A stretch of 64,000 bases of DNA from Flexilinea sp. (GTDB taxonomy: Bacteria > Chloroflexota > Anaerolineae > Anaerolineales > Anaerolineaceae). Shown here one piece after another: positions 1 to 9,032 of the stretch. The stretch spans positions 1-64,000 of the forward strand of contig JAPKMT010000006.1 of the NCBI GenBank assembly GCA_026645735.1. The letters are read 5' to 3'. Both the position numbers and the translations under genes were made by a program. How positions within the stretch are numbered: the stretch's first letter is position 1; each line of letters begins with the position of its first letter. The notes below the pieces were generated by a model. It was not told the origin of the DNA. It ran no database searches and worked only from the letters and a program-made list of their open reading frames with translations.

Positions 1-74
1 GCCGCTGCACCACACGCTTCACAGAAAGACGATCCCTCTTCCACATCTGCTCCACATTCCAAGCACTTACCCAT
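1..74 (-). CDS. zinc-ribbon protein, N-terminal fragment (cut by window edge)
   Basis: Only the first 24 codons are inside the window. They read as a double-CxxC zinc ribbon (MGKCLECGADVEEGSSFCEA, then CG), the same module found at the ends of the neighbouring proteins at 181-804, 1144-2511, 6853-7587 and 8120-8866. The ATG at 74 is preceded by GGAG at a six-base spacing; an in-frame ATG at 80 is too close to that site. The rest of the protein, and so its function, cannot be seen. Confidence 0.7.
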   Translation of the reverse strand, partial: MGKCLECGADVEEGSSFCEACGAA

Positions 75-107
75 TTTCATCTCCATTAATCAACTCCCTG
101 ATTGAAT

Positions 108-149
108 AGCAATTTGAAATATGGAGAGAATCAATATTTCGAATTACTG
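108..149. repeat. 42-bp internally deleted relative of the palindromic element
   Basis: The two outer ends of the dispersed element (AGCAATTTGAAATATGGAGA and TATTTCGAATTACTG) lie almost back to back, and the central hairpin is missing. A short unrelated palindrome (CTGAATT-ctaa-AATTCAG, 154-171) follows it. Confidence 0.6.
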
Positions 150-180
150 TTAACTGAATTCTAAAATTCAGTAATCTACT

Positions 181-804
181 TTAAATAAAATTTTGTGGAT
201 CCATAGACGGATAGCGGCAAGCACGACACCTTTTTTCACCAATCGGATAAACCTTTCCGCATACCATGCACAACTGGTTTTTTCCATCCCGATTCAGCTT
301 TTCAGGGAAATCATAGCCCTTCACTTTAATCACTTGATCGCCCACCGAATAATACTCCATCAAACTGGCATTGCCAAACAGGCTTTTTTTCCCTTTGTCG
401 GTGTTAAAAATGAACTGAACGCCATTTTCTCTTTCTATCACCTTAACAAGTTGTCCTTTCCAGGTACTGCCTCCTTTTCGAAGGGTAGCCACACCCAATA
501 TCGTGGTAAACACAATAAAAAAGCCTAAAGACAACCAAACATCTTTTGATAATTCGCCTACATCTTTCCAAATGATAAATAAAACGATGGGAATGAGTAG
601 CAGACCAAATATTAGCGCCCATGCAATACGTTGACGCATGAAGCTGCCTGATCGGGCATGTGCCTCCTTACGGTCAATTGCAGGTTCTGTTGCCTGACTT
701 TCTTCCGATTCCAGTAGCGGATGGCCACAGGCATCACAAAAATTACTGTCTTGTGTAATTTGTGCACCACAATGATCACAGTACCGATGTTCGTCTACTG
801 ACAT
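181..804 (-). CDS. two-TM protein with zinc ribbons at both ends
   Basis: This 207-residue protein has unknown function. Residues 9-29 form a zinc ribbon (CDHCG and CDACG knuckles). A polar linker is followed by two hydrophobic segments near residues 60-80 and 88-108, then a basic soluble domain with a second CxxC pair near the C-terminus (CMVCG, CRACR). The likely topology puts both ribbons in the cytoplasm on either side of a membrane hairpin. The start ATG has an AAGGAG site about eight bases upstream. It lies downstream of, and points the same way as, the zinc-ribbon operon at 1144-7587, but a copy of the palindromic element separates them. Confidence 0.8.
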   Translation of the reverse strand: MSVDEHRYCDHCGAQITQDSNFCDACGHPLLESEESQATEPAIDRKEAHARSGSFMRQRIAWALIFGLLLIPIVLFIIWKDVGELSKDVWLSLGFFIVFTTILGVATLRKGGSTWKGQLVKVIERENGVQFIFNTDKGKKSLFGNASLMEYYSVGDQVIKVKGYDFPEKLNRDGKNQLCMVCGKVYPIGEKRCRACRYPSMDPQNFI

Positions 805-875
805 TTTTTTCTCCTTGCGTTATCGTCTCAATCACTTTATCAATAGTTCCTCTCCAGATACTGGATGATCTATAC

Positions 876-998
876 CAGCGATTCGAAATATGAGAAGGAA
901 TATTCGTTATCGTGTTGATTTTGCGCGGAGCGCAAAATCAACACGATAACAATTTTTCTCTTTTTTCTCAAGAGGCTTTTGCAAATATTGAATTGCTG
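876..998. mobile_element. palindromic MITE-like element, copy 1
   Basis: A 123-bp element with inverted ends (CAGCGATTCGAAATATGAG on the left, AATATTGAATTGCTG on the right). It is flanked by a perfect 9-bp direct repeat GATCTATAC (867-875 and 999-1007), as expected of a target-site duplication. The centre (906-950) is a perfect 21-bp stem with a GGA loop, ending in the core TTTTGCGC/GCGCAAAA. The perfect duplication suggests a fairly recent insertion. Confidence 0.85.
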
Positions 999-1008
999 GA
1001 TCTATACA

Positions 1009-1072
1009 CAGCAAATTGACTTTTCGAATCAATTAAGAACAACAATCCATTCTTTTCATCTTTCGAATTGCA
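1009..1072. repeat. degenerate remnant of the palindromic element
   Basis: It starts directly after the right target duplication of copy 1 and has recognisable ends (CAGCAAATTGACTTTTCGAA and TCTTTCGAATTGCAG) but no central hairpin. With copy 1 and the flanks it fills the 339-bp gap between the genes at 181-804 and 1144-2511. I see no gene there. Confidence 0.5.
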
Positions 1073-1143
1073 GGCCCATCGCCAAATAAAACACCTGATC
1101 AGGTTTCGTTTCCCTGGTTGATCTCACCGCTCTAATTCCAGGA

Positions 1144-2511
1144 TCAACTCACCTTCATGCCGCAATTCTTGCAAAACGCCGCTCCAGGACGGATAGGCTG
1201 TCCACATTGTTTGCAGATGTTTACCGGTACTGGCGTTGCCTCCACCTTGGTTCCACAAACCTTGCAAAAGCGCGCGGTAGGGCTAAGTGATGCACCGCAA
1301 CTGCTACATACGCTTGTACTGGATTGTCGACTGGATGGATGGATGAGCTGCTGAACTGGCGCAACAGGAGGTGGAGCAGGAGAAATCACTGGTGGTGTCG
1401 GCGATTTCCGAGCACGAGATTGCGCTTGTACGGTCACCTTTGAATCTTTCGGTCGAGATGCGCCAGGCCGTTCGGCTTTTACAAAAGAAACTGGCTTCTC
1501 GGACTTTTTGGACCCCAGCATATTGGATATAAACTCAAAAACACGCTGTTTTAAAACCCATCCGCTAATCATTTGCGGCACGATTAATTTCTCTTCTAAG
1601 TTCGTTGGGATGAACTGCCAAAGAACGGATGACTGCAAACAATATATGGATTTCATAGCGTCATGTCCATCCGTAGATACGCTCTCCAATCCTAAAGTAA
1701 GATCCCACCAGGCCAAACAACGCAAAGCCACTAACAGGTCTTTGGCTACAAAATACACTGATTCTACTTCGCCGGGATATTGATTCTCATTTTCCAGCCC
1801 GAGATAGAATTCATTGACAAAAGCCAATAACCAGAATTCAAGTTCTTTCAGCGTCACCTGTGGCAAAGGTTTGCCAGTAAGGCTTACATAAGCAGCGATC
1901 AAAGATTCATGGGTAGTACCATTCACCCCTTTAAGGATCCGCTCGTGCCACGAATTCAATGTTAAGTTCAGTGGGCGGTTGGGACGCCAATTAGGATCGG
2001 GGTATGGATAGATCTCATTAAAAAGGTCTGCTAACGCAAGCAACGCAGCAAAACCGGATGGTGCAAGCGGAGGCAAATAATCCTGCGGAAAGCTCAGGTT
2101 TGAAATATGTTCCATGGGATTACATAATTCATCTGTCAGGGTTTGAAGGTAAAACGGAAAAATCAATTCAACGCCTGTATCTGGTCGGGTTTTAAGCAGT
2201 AAGATTTCACTTTCAGGAGTAACCTCATATGCGAAACTGCTGCTGACTGGTTTGCGGTGGTAACCCTGTTTGATGTGAATTGGCAATTTTGCCCCTGCCA
2301 TGGTTCTCAAATAGGTTTCCAATTGGTCAACAGGCAGCTTGCTTCGCAAGACTTCCATAAGATTTGAAACGTGGCGTTGCTCTGGCCAGCGATTAAGAAG
2401 AGATTGCTTTCTCAGTGGGTTATTCTTCTCAACGACAATGCCATAATGCTCCATTAAGAAAGCCAGTTCACCCGGCTGCAGCCAAATGCGGTTGATGGAT
2501 GCTTGTTCCAT
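1144..2511 (-). CDS. protein with tandem C-terminal zinc ribbons
   Basis: Residues 1 to about 330 form a soluble, helix-rich region I do not recognise. A basic, proline-rich linker follows (RKSPTPPVISPAPPPVAPV), then two successive zinc ribbons (CSSCG...CKVCG and CKQCG...CKNCG) at the extreme C-terminus. The frame is open up to 2562, but GGAGG sits ten bases before the ATG at 2511 (MEQASINRIW). That gives 455 residues and places the start about 30 bases beyond the stop of the upstream giant gene. It is the last gene of an operon 7587 to 1144 with the membrane zinc-ribbon protein and the 1429-residue exported protein, which suggests the three work together. Confidence 0.8.
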   Translation of the reverse strand: MEQASINRIWLQPGELAFLMEHYGIVVEKNNPLRKQSLLNRWPEQRHVSNLMEVLRSKLPVDQLETYLRTMAGAKLPIHIKQGYHRKPVSSSFAYEVTPESEILLLKTRPDTGVELIFPFYLQTLTDELCNPMEHISNLSFPQDYLPPLAPSGFAALLALADLFNEIYPYPDPNWRPNRPLNLTLNSWHERILKGVNGTTHESLIAAYVSLTGKPLPQVTLKELEFWLLAFVNEFYLGLENENQYPGEVESVYFVAKDLLVALRCLAWWDLTLGLESVSTDGHDAMKSIYCLQSSVLWQFIPTNLEEKLIVPQMISGWVLKQRVFEFISNMLGSKKSEKPVSFVKAERPGASRPKDSKVTVQAQSRARKSPTPPVISPAPPPVAPVQQLIHPSSRQSSTSVCSSCGASLSPTARFCKVCGTKVEATPVPVNICKQCGQPIRPGAAFCKNCGMKVS

Positions 2512-2542
2512 TTTGTCATGACCTCCAGAAATCCCAGAAACT

Positions 2543-5500
2543 TTATTTCTTCTTGGTGGCAAGCTTCATGCTCTCAAGGTTACTGGATATGTATTTTTGG
2601 GTGAAATCATCCACATCTTTGCCTAGGCCTAGGTCGTTGATTAATTGGTTCGTCTGAGCAATCGATTTCGGGCTGAATTTTTCTTTTTTAACCTTGGTGA
2701 TCGCATTCATAACTTGCTGAACTTTCGGTTCGATCGTTCCAACATCGTAGTCCTGATTTTCATATCCTTCACGTACCTGATTAAGCTGTTCTACTCCTTT
2801 TGCAGCTTGAGCGTAAGCATCAGCGAAGGCGCCTTTTTCCATGCTGTCTCTCACCTTTGTTTCGTACATGAGACCCAGTCCTTGTGCGTCTTTTAATTTC
2901 GATTTACCCTCATGCACTTGTGTAATATTTGAGCCCACCTGTGCTTTTCTGTAAGTTAGTTTTTTGTTTTTGTCATGTACATACTTTTTTCGCCACGAAT
3001 CAGGATCTTTTACGATTTTGCCGCTTTCGTCGATCCACACAATCCCTTGATCAGTAAAATCCGGGCAGGCTTCTTTATTGAATCTTGCAGCAGCCAATTG
3101 ACCATGTGCTTCGGTATATTGCCTGCCTTCTTCCATGGTGAATTCTCTACCTTCAGCGGTTTCGGCAAAGATCTGATAAGACTTGCCCTGGTAAAGCTCT
3201 TCCTCAATTTCAATGAATTTTTCCTCGCCTGTATCCGGATCGGTTTCTATGTAACCCAGGCGATAATCACGATCTGTCCCCAAATCCAAACCGTCTTTCC
3301 CGGGTGTCCGAAAATCACCAACAGTTATTCGCTTGCCTTTATACTGCGGCAGTTCTTCCTGTGCCCAATTGACCAACTCCTCATCATGTTCACGATATAT
3401 TTTTTCACGCGCATTAGAAAAAGCCTCCTGTATCTCACGAGGGGCATTTTTTAAAGTACGCGTAGCGTCCAGGTCACCCATTATTTCCAACACAGCTTTC
3501 CTGTCTGTTACAAATTCTCCATCAATTTTTCTGGTTGCTTTTTTGATCTTATCCGTTGCCCATTTATATTTCGGGTCATCTAAATCCGCAGAACCAGTAA
3601 CCCCTTCTTGATCCTCGGTTTCATCCTGATCTGGGGTTTCCTCCTGTTCTGTCCAGCCACTTTCTTCATAAGCCTCCATAATGTCGTCATAAGCCTCTCC
3701 AGCTTTTAACTTGGCGAGCGACGCTTCCTTTGATCCTGCAATCTCTTCCTGTAATACCTCGGACAAATTCTTATCACCTTTTTTACCCACTAATTCGCCA
3801 AGGTAATCACCAATAACATCATCAGTGGCTTCCCAGGTGGTCATTTTTGCAGCTTCATAAATCGATTTCCCTTCAAGGTACAGCTCCATAAAACGAATAA
3901 GGGGCTTAATGATCTTGAATACCACCCAGCCAGGAATGACGACTCGCCAGTTGCTGCCGACAACGATTATCTGACGGTTTTCCAATTCCTTTTGCAGCCA
4001 TTCCATTCCTTTATCTCTGGCTGCATCTTTAGCGACTTTCATCATAGCCCAAACATCGGTGAGCTGACTCAGGATTTGTTGAATATATCCTTGTGCCCAT
4101 TCAAAGGGAGTCTTCTTTTCATAGATCCCGGCATTGATGCAGTCAATCAACAGATTTTTTACAAATGGAGCCCATTTCTGACCTGTCGGGCCAAGTTTTG
4201 TTGCGATGATGGCATTAAAGCAGTGATCGCCCGCCCATTCTGTCCATTCCAAAACAGTCTCAATCCGTGCAGCCCAATTGCCCTCTGCCAGGTAACCTTG
4301 TCCCCCTTCTCCCAGGATCAGCAATTGTGTGATATTCCAGATTTTTCGGCGCAATTGGTAGAGACCTTCAGGTCCGAGCACGGGTGCATATTTGTCAAAG
4401 ATCTCTTGCATCTTGCGTTGATAATCACCGGGGACAAATTTGGTGATCATAAGCTGGCAGCGCTGCATTTCCAACATGCGCTCAAAAATCGGCATCGCCG
4501 TCGTTTCTACGCCCAGTGTGAACTCAGCCGAAAACTCTCCCGATATTGCCATGTAATTAACTCGCATGACACGACCATCCACCAGCAGCTCGTGCTCGAT
4601 CCAAAAACAGTATCTCTCTGCTGCCAATCCGCTGCGTTCAAATTCGATGCCCTGTTTTTTGATACAGAGATTCCCAACTTCCATTGCGTTTGCAGTTTCT
4701 TCATCCGAAACTAATGAACTGAACTCAATGTCCAGTTCTCTCTCCGGGTTTGCTTCCAGTTTGCGTCTCTCTGGATTCCATAGAAGCAGACGGAAATCAA
4801 TCAATCGAGGTTCTTGACTGCCATCAGCCATCAAATGGAATGTGCCGTCACGTGATTGACCTTGTGTATCGATGAAGAGCCCTTCCTGATAAATCCCGAC
4901 ACTAACCCTTTTCTCCAGTTCTATTTCATCCTGTGTGGCAGTAATGTTGAGTTCACCCGAGGCATATAAACCGCCTGGGTGCGTGGTTAACGTTGAGTCC
5001 TTTTCGCCGCATTCGGTGATGACCAACGTGGCACTGGAATCCTCAACATCTTCAAATGAAATCTTGATCGGCAGGCGCGAATTATCCCAATTACAGGTGA
5101 AATCCCAAACCTCTCCGCTCTGCGGGTTGATCCAAAATTTAATCTCGGATTTTTCACCCGCACCCAACAGAAAGTTTGCCCTGTCAGGTTGGTACTCAAG
5201 CGTAACTTCACCTGCCAGGCCGATGGTGATGGATGCATTCAGTTCCTTCTCCTCGTATTTGCCACTCACCTTAATCTGAACATCATTAGGCGGTGGTTGA
5301 CTACCTGGATGATCCTGCGGTTTGGAAGCCTGAATGTAGATATACTGCCACTCCCCTTCTTTTGTTTTCTCGCTTGTCTCAAGCCAAGTCTTCCCAACGC
5401 CGCTGATTGAAAATTCCAGTGATTCTTGTGCTGCTTCCAGCTTTTTCTCATCTGTCTCACCTTCCACCACCACGCAGGCATAAACATTCAGTCCATCTTT

Positions 5501-6832
5501 GCCATCCGTTCGCAGTGTGCGTCGGTTGTCACTGGTTTCAATCTTGATCGCAATCTCGCTCTCAATGTCAATATTGACCTGAGCGCTGGAGCTCGTGCCA
5601 CCCACCCTGCCAATCACGTTCAATTGAAAACTGAGATTGGTCACCTTACCTGCAATACTTAAATTGCTCTTCAATGAACCCTGCGCACGGCGCGGTGTGA
5701 TGTTCAAAAAATTGGTATTGGCTGGCTGTTCAACGGATAGATCAGCTTTCGAGGCCAGTTTGTAGCCACCCTGTTTGTTCACCTCCCATACCGTCGCCTC
5801 CAAATTAGCCGGCTGATTCTGGTTGATTTGCAGGTGATCCTGGCTGATCTGCAAAATGTAACCTGCAGGTTCATCATCTTCATTCTGATCTTTTTTATTT
5901 TTCCTTGTAGAGGGATTTTTTCTTTTTGCCCGGGCCGCCAAAGCCCTGGCGGCTGCTCCCACCGCCACACCTCCTGCAGCGATTGCACCAACCACAGTCA
6001 CCCAAGGTGTACCTACTTCATTGCCTGTTTGCGATTCGCTCTCCCCAGCCAATCTAATTCGAAACGAGTTTGCTAAATCCCAAAGATCACTCGAAATCGC
6101 TTGATCATATGATTTGTAATCCCCCTGATAATTCGTATATGTAAAAACATCAATCGCAATAATCGAACATAAAGCGTTTTCATCACGTTCCTCAGCCACA
6201 CACATTAATCGATGAAAATCCTTAGCCCTAGAGTAGTTTTTTGTTATGTCAATATAGATTGCAGGAAGGTGATGAGATGATGCGTTATTCAACGGAAACA
6301 TGATTTCGGTGAAGTCCGAGTAAGCTAAATCCCCTTCTTCTGAAAATATTTCTTGATTTAAAGAACTTAAGTCATAATTGGCGACAAATTCCGAAAATTC
6401 GCCATACGTGATGGATGTAAATCCATCTTTCGGCGTGTCGATTGAGCCCCTAGTACCCCGAGTTGTATAAACATATAAAGCATATTCATAAGCGATTTCT
6501 TCTTTCCTAATGTCGTTTGGAGATTTCTCAAAGGTATTCCCTGTCTCTATATATCTCTCAGGCATAGAACACCATATTTCGTGATCAAATAAATCAATAA
6601 AGGCATTCGATTCGTTCCCTGGATATTGGCAATACATCTCAATACCAAGATCTTCCATTTTGGACCCAATCCAGAATCGGTGTGAGTCCATGTTTTCATC
6701 GAAGATCACAAAGGGTAAATCCGAATCTTCGTTGAGCTTATCCTCTTGAGCCAATCCGATCTGATGATGTCCAAGTAGCACGAATCCGGTGAGGATTAAG
6801 ACTAGAAAGGATCGAGTATTGAATTTTGACAT
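2543..6832 (-). CDS. giant exported multidomain protein, unknown function
   Basis: This 1429-residue protein begins with a signal-peptide-like segment (FLVLILTGFVLLGHHQIGLA, residues 9-28). An N-terminal domain of about 240 residues follows, then a hydrophobic Gly/Ala-rich segment near 276-300 (VVGAIAAGGVAVGAAARALA) and a strongly basic stretch (RAKRKNPSTRKNKKDQ). Residues about 320-750 look like repeated beta-sandwich (Ig-like) domains. The region to about 1080 is helix-rich, followed by an acidic linker (EEETPDQDETEDQEG). The last ~250 residues form a charged domain with the motifs GDFRTPGKDG and LGTDRDYRLGY. The architecture (export signal, Ig stalk, distinct C-terminal domain) resembles surface effectors or polymorphic toxins, but I recognise no catalytic family. 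No immunity-like gene is obvious beyond the zinc-ribbon neighbours. The start lies 20 bases after the gene at 6853-7587. Confidence 0.75.
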   Translation of the reverse strand: MSKFNTRSFLVLILTGFVLLGHHQIGLAQEDKLNEDSDLPFVIFDENMDSHRFWIGSKMEDLGIEMYCQYPGNESNAFIDLFDHEIWCSMPERYIETGNTFEKSPNDIRKEEIAYEYALYVYTTRGTRGSIDTPKDGFTSITYGEFSEFVANYDLSSLNQEIFSEEGDLAYSDFTEIMFPLNNASSHHLPAIYIDITKNYSRAKDFHRLMCVAEERDENALCSIIAIDVFTYTNYQGDYKSYDQAISSDLWDLANSFRIRLAGESESQTGNEVGTPWVTVVGAIAAGGVAVGAAARALAARAKRKNPSTRKNKKDQNEDDEPAGYILQISQDHLQINQNQPANLEATVWEVNKQGGYKLASKADLSVEQPANTNFLNITPRRAQGSLKSNLSIAGKVTNLSFQLNVIGRVGGTSSSAQVNIDIESEIAIKIETSDNRRTLRTDGKDGLNVYACVVVEGETDEKKLEAAQESLEFSISGVGKTWLETSEKTKEGEWQYIYIQASKPQDHPGSQPPPNDVQIKVSGKYEEKELNASITIGLAGEVTLEYQPDRANFLLGAGEKSEIKFWINPQSGEVWDFTCNWDNSRLPIKISFEDVEDSSATLVITECGEKDSTLTTHPGGLYASGELNITATQDEIELEKRVSVGIYQEGLFIDTQGQSRDGTFHLMADGSQEPRLIDFRLLLWNPERRKLEANPERELDIEFSSLVSDEETANAMEVGNLCIKKQGIEFERSGLAAERYCFWIEHELLVDGRVMRVNYMAISGEFSAEFTLGVETTAMPIFERMLEMQRCQLMITKFVPGDYQRKMQEIFDKYAPVLGPEGLYQLRRKIWNITQLLILGEGGQGYLAEGNWAARIETVLEWTEWAGDHCFNAIIATKLGPTGQKWAPFVKNLLIDCINAGIYEKKTPFEWAQGYIQQILSQLTDVWAMMKVAKDAARDKGMEWLQKELENRQIIVVGSNWRVVIPGWVVFKIIKPLIRFMELYLEGKSIYEAAKMTTWEATDDVIGDYLGELVGKKGDKNLSEVLQEEIAGSKEASLAKLKAGEAYDDIMEAYEESGWTEQEETPDQDETEDQEGVTGSADLDDPKYKWATDKIKKATRKIDGEFVTDRKAVLEIMGDLDATRTLKNAPREIQEAFSNAREKIYREHDEELVNWAQEELPQYKGKRITVGDFRTPGKDGLDLGTDRDYRLGYIETDPDTGEEKFIEIEEELYQGKSYQIFAETAEGREFTMEEGRQYTEAHGQLAAARFNKEACPDFTDQGIVWIDESGKIVKDPDSWRKKYVHDKNKKLTYRKAQVGSNITQVHEGKSKLKDAQGLGLMYETKVRDSMEKGAFADAYAQAAKGVEQLNQVREGYENQDYDVGTIEPKVQQVMNAITKVKKEKFSPKSIAQTNQLINDLGLGKDVDDFTQKYISSNLESMKLATKKK

Positions 6833-6852
6833 TTCTTCGCCTTTTCACCAAC

Positions 6853-7587
6853 TTATTTTCGCAAACATTTAATTCCAGCACCTACCGCCGCCAGCACGGA
6901 CAGACCTTGTGTGATTCCATCGGGCAATAGTCCACCCAGCATAGTTGGGTTGTCCATTACTTGTATGATAGTGTTAAGTAGAGGACCTCCCTGCATGAGC
7001 GCCAGCACGACGTTAGCGATCAACATGAGGATGGATGCCAACCCGCGTCGTTTGCCTGCAATCGCTCCAGTTATTAAATTGACCAACGCCAATCCAATCT
7101 TCGGGACCATCATGCTTGCGCTTTGGCCGCTATTCGTCAGAAGAGGTGGGACCAACGCAGCAATCGTGGTAATAAAAGAGAAGAAAGCTGGTCCCAAGAG
7201 TGAAGAACCCAGTTGAGCTGCTCCGGAGGAGAGAGACTTGCCGGCTGACTGAACGGCGGCCAGGCCGGCTGATTTCAGGATATTTTGAATGGCATTGGGA
7301 GGCATCTGATTGCCTACCACCACCTGCCAGGGTGCGCCCGAGACGGCCGCTTTCAATGCGGCTGTACCAGCAGACTTGGCAGCTTGGCTGATTGTTGAGG
7401 TGATTTGCGATTCGTCTTTCTTTCCAGCTTGTATTGGATTCGGGATACTTCCTTGACGCGAAACAGCTTGCTCTTGAGGTTGGGCTGCACCCACCACAGC
7501 CAGTGGCTTGCCGCATGCTTTACAAAAACGCGCACCGGGTCGTTGGCGCTCACCACAGTAAGAGCAAAATAGGGGTTGGACATTCAT
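6853..7587 (-). CDS. zinc-ribbon membrane protein
   Basis: This 244-residue protein has an N-terminal zinc ribbon (CSYCG...CKACG, residues 8-26), a Gln/Ser-rich linker and an Ala/Gly/Ser-rich helical region. The C-terminal half is hydrophobic with three or four possible membrane segments (for example FFSFITTIAALVPPLL and LASILMLIANVVLALM). I chose the ATG at 7587 because GGAGG lies seven bases upstream; the open frame extends 27 bases further. It is the first gene of the operon, 20 bases ahead of the giant exported protein. A role in inserting, anchoring or regulating that protein is inferred from context only. Confidence 0.8.
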   Translation of the reverse strand: MNVQPLFCSYCGERQRPGARFCKACGKPLAVVGAAQPQEQAVSRQGSIPNPIQAGKKDESQITSTISQAAKSAGTAALKAAVSGAPWQVVVGNQMPPNAIQNILKSAGLAAVQSAGKSLSSGAAQLGSSLLGPAFFSFITTIAALVPPLLTNSGQSASMMVPKIGLALVNLITGAIAGKRRGLASILMLIANVVLALMQGGPLLNTIIQVMDNPTMLGGLLPDGITQGLSVLAAVGAGIKCLRK

Positions 7588-7933
7588 TCTGTTACCTCCG
7601 TGGTTTCTTACCAAGAGATGCCGGGGGAGGATTTCTTATAAATTCTATTCCTACACAGGGAAGTAAAAATCCTGGCAGAGTTTCAGGCACATGTCTCCTA
7701 TTAATAAACCGTCCAATAATGGTTGGAGTTGTGGGAATTGATGTTTTAGCGCAAGAAGCGTTGACGGGTTAACCAGCAAATCTTTGTTTTACTTGGTCGC
7801 TTTTCAAAGACCGAGTTCTTTCTGATGGTGGCAGTCCCATTAAATCTTTATCCCCACGGTTTGCTCGAACGCAAGCGGATCAAGACTTGGCCTGACTAAG
7901 AAACTTCTATTTCTTAACCCTTTAAGATTATTT

Positions 7934-7981
7934 GTTTAATAAAGAGTTTAATATAGAGTTTAATAAAGAGTTTAACATAAT
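7934..7981. repeat. 4 x 12-bp AT-rich tandem repeat
   Basis: Four head-to-tail units read GTTTAATAAAGA, GTTTAATATAGA, GTTTAATAAAGA and GTTTAACATAAT. Units 1 and 3 are identical, unit 2 differs by one base and unit 4 by a few. It lies about 350 bp upstream of the zinc-ribbon operon. Regularly phased sites could be an iteron-like protein-binding array or simply a microsatellite. Confidence 0.8.
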
Positions 7982-8050
7982 TTGAGATGTAATTCAATGA
8001 TTGCACGCGAATCCGAATAAATAATAACTGTTTTTTGCGACACTTTTTTC

Positions 8051-8088
8051 CAGTCAATCGAAATATGGATTGACTTTTCGAATTAATG
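8051..8088. repeat. half copy of the palindromic element
   Basis: CAGTCAATCGAAATATGGAT followed by TGACTTTTCGAATTAA matches the left arm of the element (outer end plus the inner TTTTCGAATAAAG segment). The hairpin and right arm are missing. Confidence 0.5.
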
Positions 8089-8119
8089 ACTATTTTCTTA
8101 GAGACTTGAAAAGATAAGC

Positions 8120-8866
8120 CTATTGGGCACAGGGGAAATAGGTAACCTCTTTATAAATTTTTGTCTGATAAGAGCCGTCTGGAAGAAAAATTTGGAATTC
8201 AAACCAGGACTCACCCAACAGCGGTGGGTAATTGAAATTGTTTGTTCCTCCCCACACATCAGCATTCAATGTATAAGAAAACTGCGTAGATGAATCTTTT
8301 TCAAGATAGTCCCCTTCCCAATCCGTAACCTGGCCATCTTTTTTGGTATTTAATCGCCATCTAAAGGCCAAAACAGGAACACTTGGATCCGTGTTGGCTT
8401 TAATCGTGAGCGTGGTCGGTCCATCCGATGAAACACAGTAAAAGACATCGCGATCAGTACCCACATGAAAGATGGGTTCACTCGAGGTCGAAGAAGCAGA
8501 ATCGACTGCAGGCGATTGTTTTTTATCTTGCGTAGCAGTAGTGCTCTCCAATTGAGAAAGCAATGAAGTGATTATTCCCGGGGCTGTCTCTTTTAATCGG
8601 TTAATCCACTGGCCAGGCTTGAGGATCAGGATGAATAGAACCACGAACACGATGATAGCTGCTGCTCCGATCAATATATACTTGCCTTTTCTGGATGGTT
8701 GAGTGGATTGTGAGGATGTCTGTGGAGTTGGTTGTGAAATTGGTTGTTGAATTTGTGGTGGATAACTGTCATGCGGTTGTGAAACGACAGCGTGCCCACA
8801 AGCTTCACAAAAATGAGCATCTGGAGCTAATTGGGCTCCACATTGTTCACAAAAATTATTTGCCAT
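8120..8866 (-). CDS. single-pass zinc-ribbon protein with extracytoplasmic domain
   Basis: This 248-residue protein has an N-terminal zinc ribbon (CEQCG...CEACG, residues 6-24), a Gln/Pro/Ser/Thr-rich linker and one strong membrane segment (YILIGAAAIIVFVVLFILIL, about 63-84). About 155 residues on the far side are rich in beta-strand patterns and include two Cys (FYCVSSDG near the middle, FPCAQ at the end). It appears to be a type II (N-in) membrane protein with a cytoplasmic ribbon and an external beta domain. GGAGG lies seven bases before the ATG. It is probably monocistronic. The ribbon is a close relative of those in the adjacent genes, but I do not recognise the external domain. Confidence 0.8.
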   Translation of the reverse strand: MANNFCEQCGAQLAPDAHFCEACGHAVVSQPHDSYPPQIQQPISQPTPQTSSQSTQPSRKGKYILIGAAAIIVFVVLFILILKPGQWINRLKETAPGIITSLLSQLESTTATQDKKQSPAVDSASSTSSEPIFHVGTDRDVFYCVSSDGPTTLTIKANTDPSVPVLAFRWRLNTKKDGQVTDWEGDYLEKDSSTQFSYTLNADVWGGTNNFNYPPLLGESWFEFQIFLPDGSYQTKIYKEVTYFPCAQ

Positions 8867-8999
8867 TTTTGCCTCCTTGTTCGAACGACAAATGTATTAT
8901 CGTTATTGCAAGACACACATTGTTAGCCAGTATATTCAACCCTGATGATGATCATTGTAACAAGTCTGCTTGTTTTATGCAAATATTGAATATAACAAA

Positions 9000-9032
9000 C
9001 AGCATTCGAAGTATGGGGGAAAAAATTTGTAG
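9000..9032. repeat. left-end fragment of the palindromic element
   Basis: CAGCATTCGAAGTATGGGGG matches the element's left terminus. It breaks off directly where recognisable transposase coding sequence begins. Confidence 0.45.

Larger units (their letters stand above)
7588..8119. other. 532-bp gene-free region between zinc-ribbon units
   Basis: I see no convincing gene here. The region should hold the promoter of the operon starting at 7587. It also contains a 4 x 12-bp tandem repeat (7934-7981) and, at 8051-8088, a degenerate end of the palindromic element (CAGTCAATCGAAATATGG). Confidence 0.5.

Noticed and set aside
3992-4714. 240-codon plus-strand open frame
   Set aside because: It lies antisense inside the giant exported protein gene, has no ribosome site and reads as low-quality protein.
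7434-7772. 112-codon plus-strand open frame
   Set aside because: It overlaps the start of the zinc-ribbon gene antisense and lacks a ribosome site and recognisable motifs.
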